Source: Chthonomonadaceae bacterium (GTDB taxonomy: Bacteria; Armatimonadota; Chthonomonadetes; Chthonomonadales; Chthonomonadaceae). From it: a stretch of DNA of 64,000 nucleotides. Location: the NCBI GenBank assembly GCA_027450145.1, contig DAIDKH010000003.1, forward strand, positions 36,352 through 100,351, written 5' to 3'. The notes under the pieces are model-generated. The model made no database searches. It saw only the letters and a program-made list of their open reading frames with translations, and was not told where the DNA came from. A program made the translations under genes and the position numbers. Shown in pieces: positions 63,069 to 64,000 of this stretch (the stretch's first letter is position 1; every line of letters starts with the position of its first letter).

Positions 63069-63389
63069 CTACAGCTTGATTTCGATGTCGACACCACTTG
63101 GAAGATCGAGGCGCATTAGTGCGTCGATCGTTTTGGCGCCAGGATCGAGAATGTCGATTAGACGCTTGTGTGTCCTCTGCTCGAAGTGTTCCATACTCTC
63201 TTTGTCGATCGTGGTACCGCGATTAACGCAGACAATATGCTTCTCGGTGGGAAGAAGTACAGGGCCCGAAACCCTTGCGCCTGTCCTCTTTGCCGTATCC
63301 ACTATTTTTTCTGCCGATTGGTCCAGTATGCGGTGATCAAACGCTCTAAGTCGAATTCTCACCTTACTCTGGCGCGAAGCAGCTGCCAT
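63069..63389 (-). CDS. rpsJ: 30S ribosomal protein S10
   Basis: ATG 63389 with AAGGAG about 10 bases upstream gives 106 residues. [32 protein letters not shown] and [20 protein letters not shown] are S10 marks (NusE). The upstream frame to 63437 lacks a ribosome binding site. Confidence 0.97.
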   Translation of the reverse strand: MAAASRQSKVRIRLRAFDHRILDQSAEKIVDTAKRTGARVSGPVLLPTEKHIVCVNRGTTIDKESMEHFEQRTHKRLIDILDPGAKTIDALMRLDLPSGVDIEIKL

Positions 63390-63445
63390 AACAGCGATTC
63401 TCCTTGTGTGCGCATGTTCAAAATTAACTGCAAACATTGCGCGTT

Positions 63446-63480
63446 ACGGGGCCGCTCATCTTAATGAAGAGCGGCCCCGT
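63446..63480 (-). terminator. Hairpin between tuf and rpsJ
   Basis: ACGGGGCCGCTC (63446-63457) and GAGCGGCCCCGT (63469-63480) pair perfectly over 12 bp with an 11-base loop. It starts 12 bases after the tuf stop. No T-run follows, so it may be partial or mark RNA processing between tuf and the S10 operon. Confidence 0.65.
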
Positions 63481-63492
63481 TCGTTTTCGTAT

Positions 63493-64000
63493 TTACTCGA
63501 AGACCTTGGTTACAACTCCGGCGCCCACGGTGTGGCCGCCTTCGCGAACTGCAAACCTTAGGCCCTCTTCCATGGCGATTGGCTGGATCAGCTCTGCCGT
63601 GATGCGAACGTTATCGCCAGGCATTACCATCTCAACGCCCTCGGGGAGGTGCATCTGACCAGTTACGTCCGTTGTGCGGAAGTAGAACTGCGGTCGATAC
63701 CCGTCATGGAAAGGCTTGTGTCGGCCGCCCTCTTCCTTGGTAAGAATGTAGATCTCACCCTGGAACTTGGTGTGAGGCTTGATGCTGCCAGGCTTGGATA
63801 CTACCTGACCGCGCTCGACATCTGTACGGTTGATACCGCGCAGAAGGATACCGGCATTGTCGCCGCCAAAGATGGTGTCGCAGATCTTGTGGAACTGCTC
63901 CAGCGAGGTTGCAGTAGTCTGGCGGGTGGGGCGCAGGCCCACGATCTCCACGGGTTCGTTGGTCTTAAGCGTACCGCGCTCTACGCGGCCCGTCACAACC
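63493..64000 (-). CDS. tuf: Elongation factor Tu, C-terminal part (5' end outside window)
   Basis: EF-Tu brings aminoacyl-tRNA to the ribosome. The frame is open to the window edge and covers the last 168 or so residues, part of domain II and all of domain [63 protein letters not shown] and [18 protein letters not shown]. The G domain lies beyond 64000, probably with fusA and the str operon upstream. Confidence 0.97.
   Translation of the reverse strand, partial: VVTGRVERGTLKTNEPVEIVGLRPTRQTTATSLEQFHKICDTIFGGDNAGILLRGINRTDVERGQVVSKPGSIKPHTKFQGEIYILTKEEGGRHKPFHDGYRPQFYFRTTDVTGQMHLPEGVEMVMPGDNVRITAELIQPIAMEEGLRFAVREGGHTVGAGVVTKVFE

Noticed and set aside
1..64000. CRISPR arrays, insertion sequences, prophage or attachment sites
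   Set aside because: No regularly spaced repeats, transposase or phage genes were seen; the only tRNA shows no duplicated 3' end nearby.

Overview
The window looks like a chromosome segment from a member of Armatimonadota, perhaps close to Chthonomonas. This is an inference from gene content; no rRNA gene is present. Supporting traits are roughly balanced base composition (estimated by eye), a prepilin-like DUF1559 protein, paired LacI regulators, a Tat-exported ASPIC/UnbV protein with a TPR partner, an EF-G2-type factor inside the ribosomal cluster, and frequent TTG/GTG starts set by clear ribosome binding sites.

Region 1 (1-13.9 kb, + strand) holds the 3' end of an unrecognised gene and two giant secreted proteins (1642 and 2789 aa) with beta-propeller-like stretches. 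It ends in a strong hairpin terminator. Region 2 (14.1-21.6 kb, +) is a promoter-led, translationally coupled three-gene operon: a polytopic membrane protein, an alpha-2-macroglobulin with an intact CxEQ thioester motif, and a VanW-domain protein. A small exported protein of unknown function faces it on the - strand.

Region 3 (23.0-31.0 kb, +) starts with a tRNA-Ser(GGA) under a near-consensus promoter. A long operon-like run follows: PIG-L deacetylase, nadD, rsfS, a TPR/membrane protein, sucC (no sucD beside it), rsmB, a TPR-like protein and a LON-domain protein. Region 4 (31.4-38.2 kb, -) carries two LacI paralogues, a DUF1559 prepilin-like protein, a small membrane protein, a Tat-exported UnbV/FG-GAP protein and a membrane-anchored TPR protein. 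A secreted family-10-like glycosidase lies at 39-40.8 kb (+).

Region 5 (41.0-64.0 kb, -) is the S10-spc-alpha ribosomal cluster, transcribed right to left: tuf, rpsJ, rplC, rplD, rplW, rplB, rpsS, rplV, rpsC, rplP, rpmC, rpsQ, rplN, rplX, rplE, [EF-G2-like gene with an in-frame TAA], rpsN, rpsH, rplF, rplR, rpsE, rpmD, rplO, secY, adk, map, infA, rpmJ, rpsM, rpsK, rpsD, rpoA, rplQ, truA, rplM, rpsI, and an NlpC/P60 hydrolase. Order is conventional except for the EF-G2-like unit, which is set off by hairpins on both sides. Several translation proteins carry unusual tails: an RGG-rich tail on S3, acidic Ala/Glu/Thr/Val tails on S17, L22 and RsfS, and a Pro/Arg-rich extension on IF-1.

The least familiar arrangements are the A2M-VanW-membrane operon, the giant secreted protein locus, and the interrupted EF-G2-like gene. 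No CRISPR array, insertion sequence or prophage is visible.
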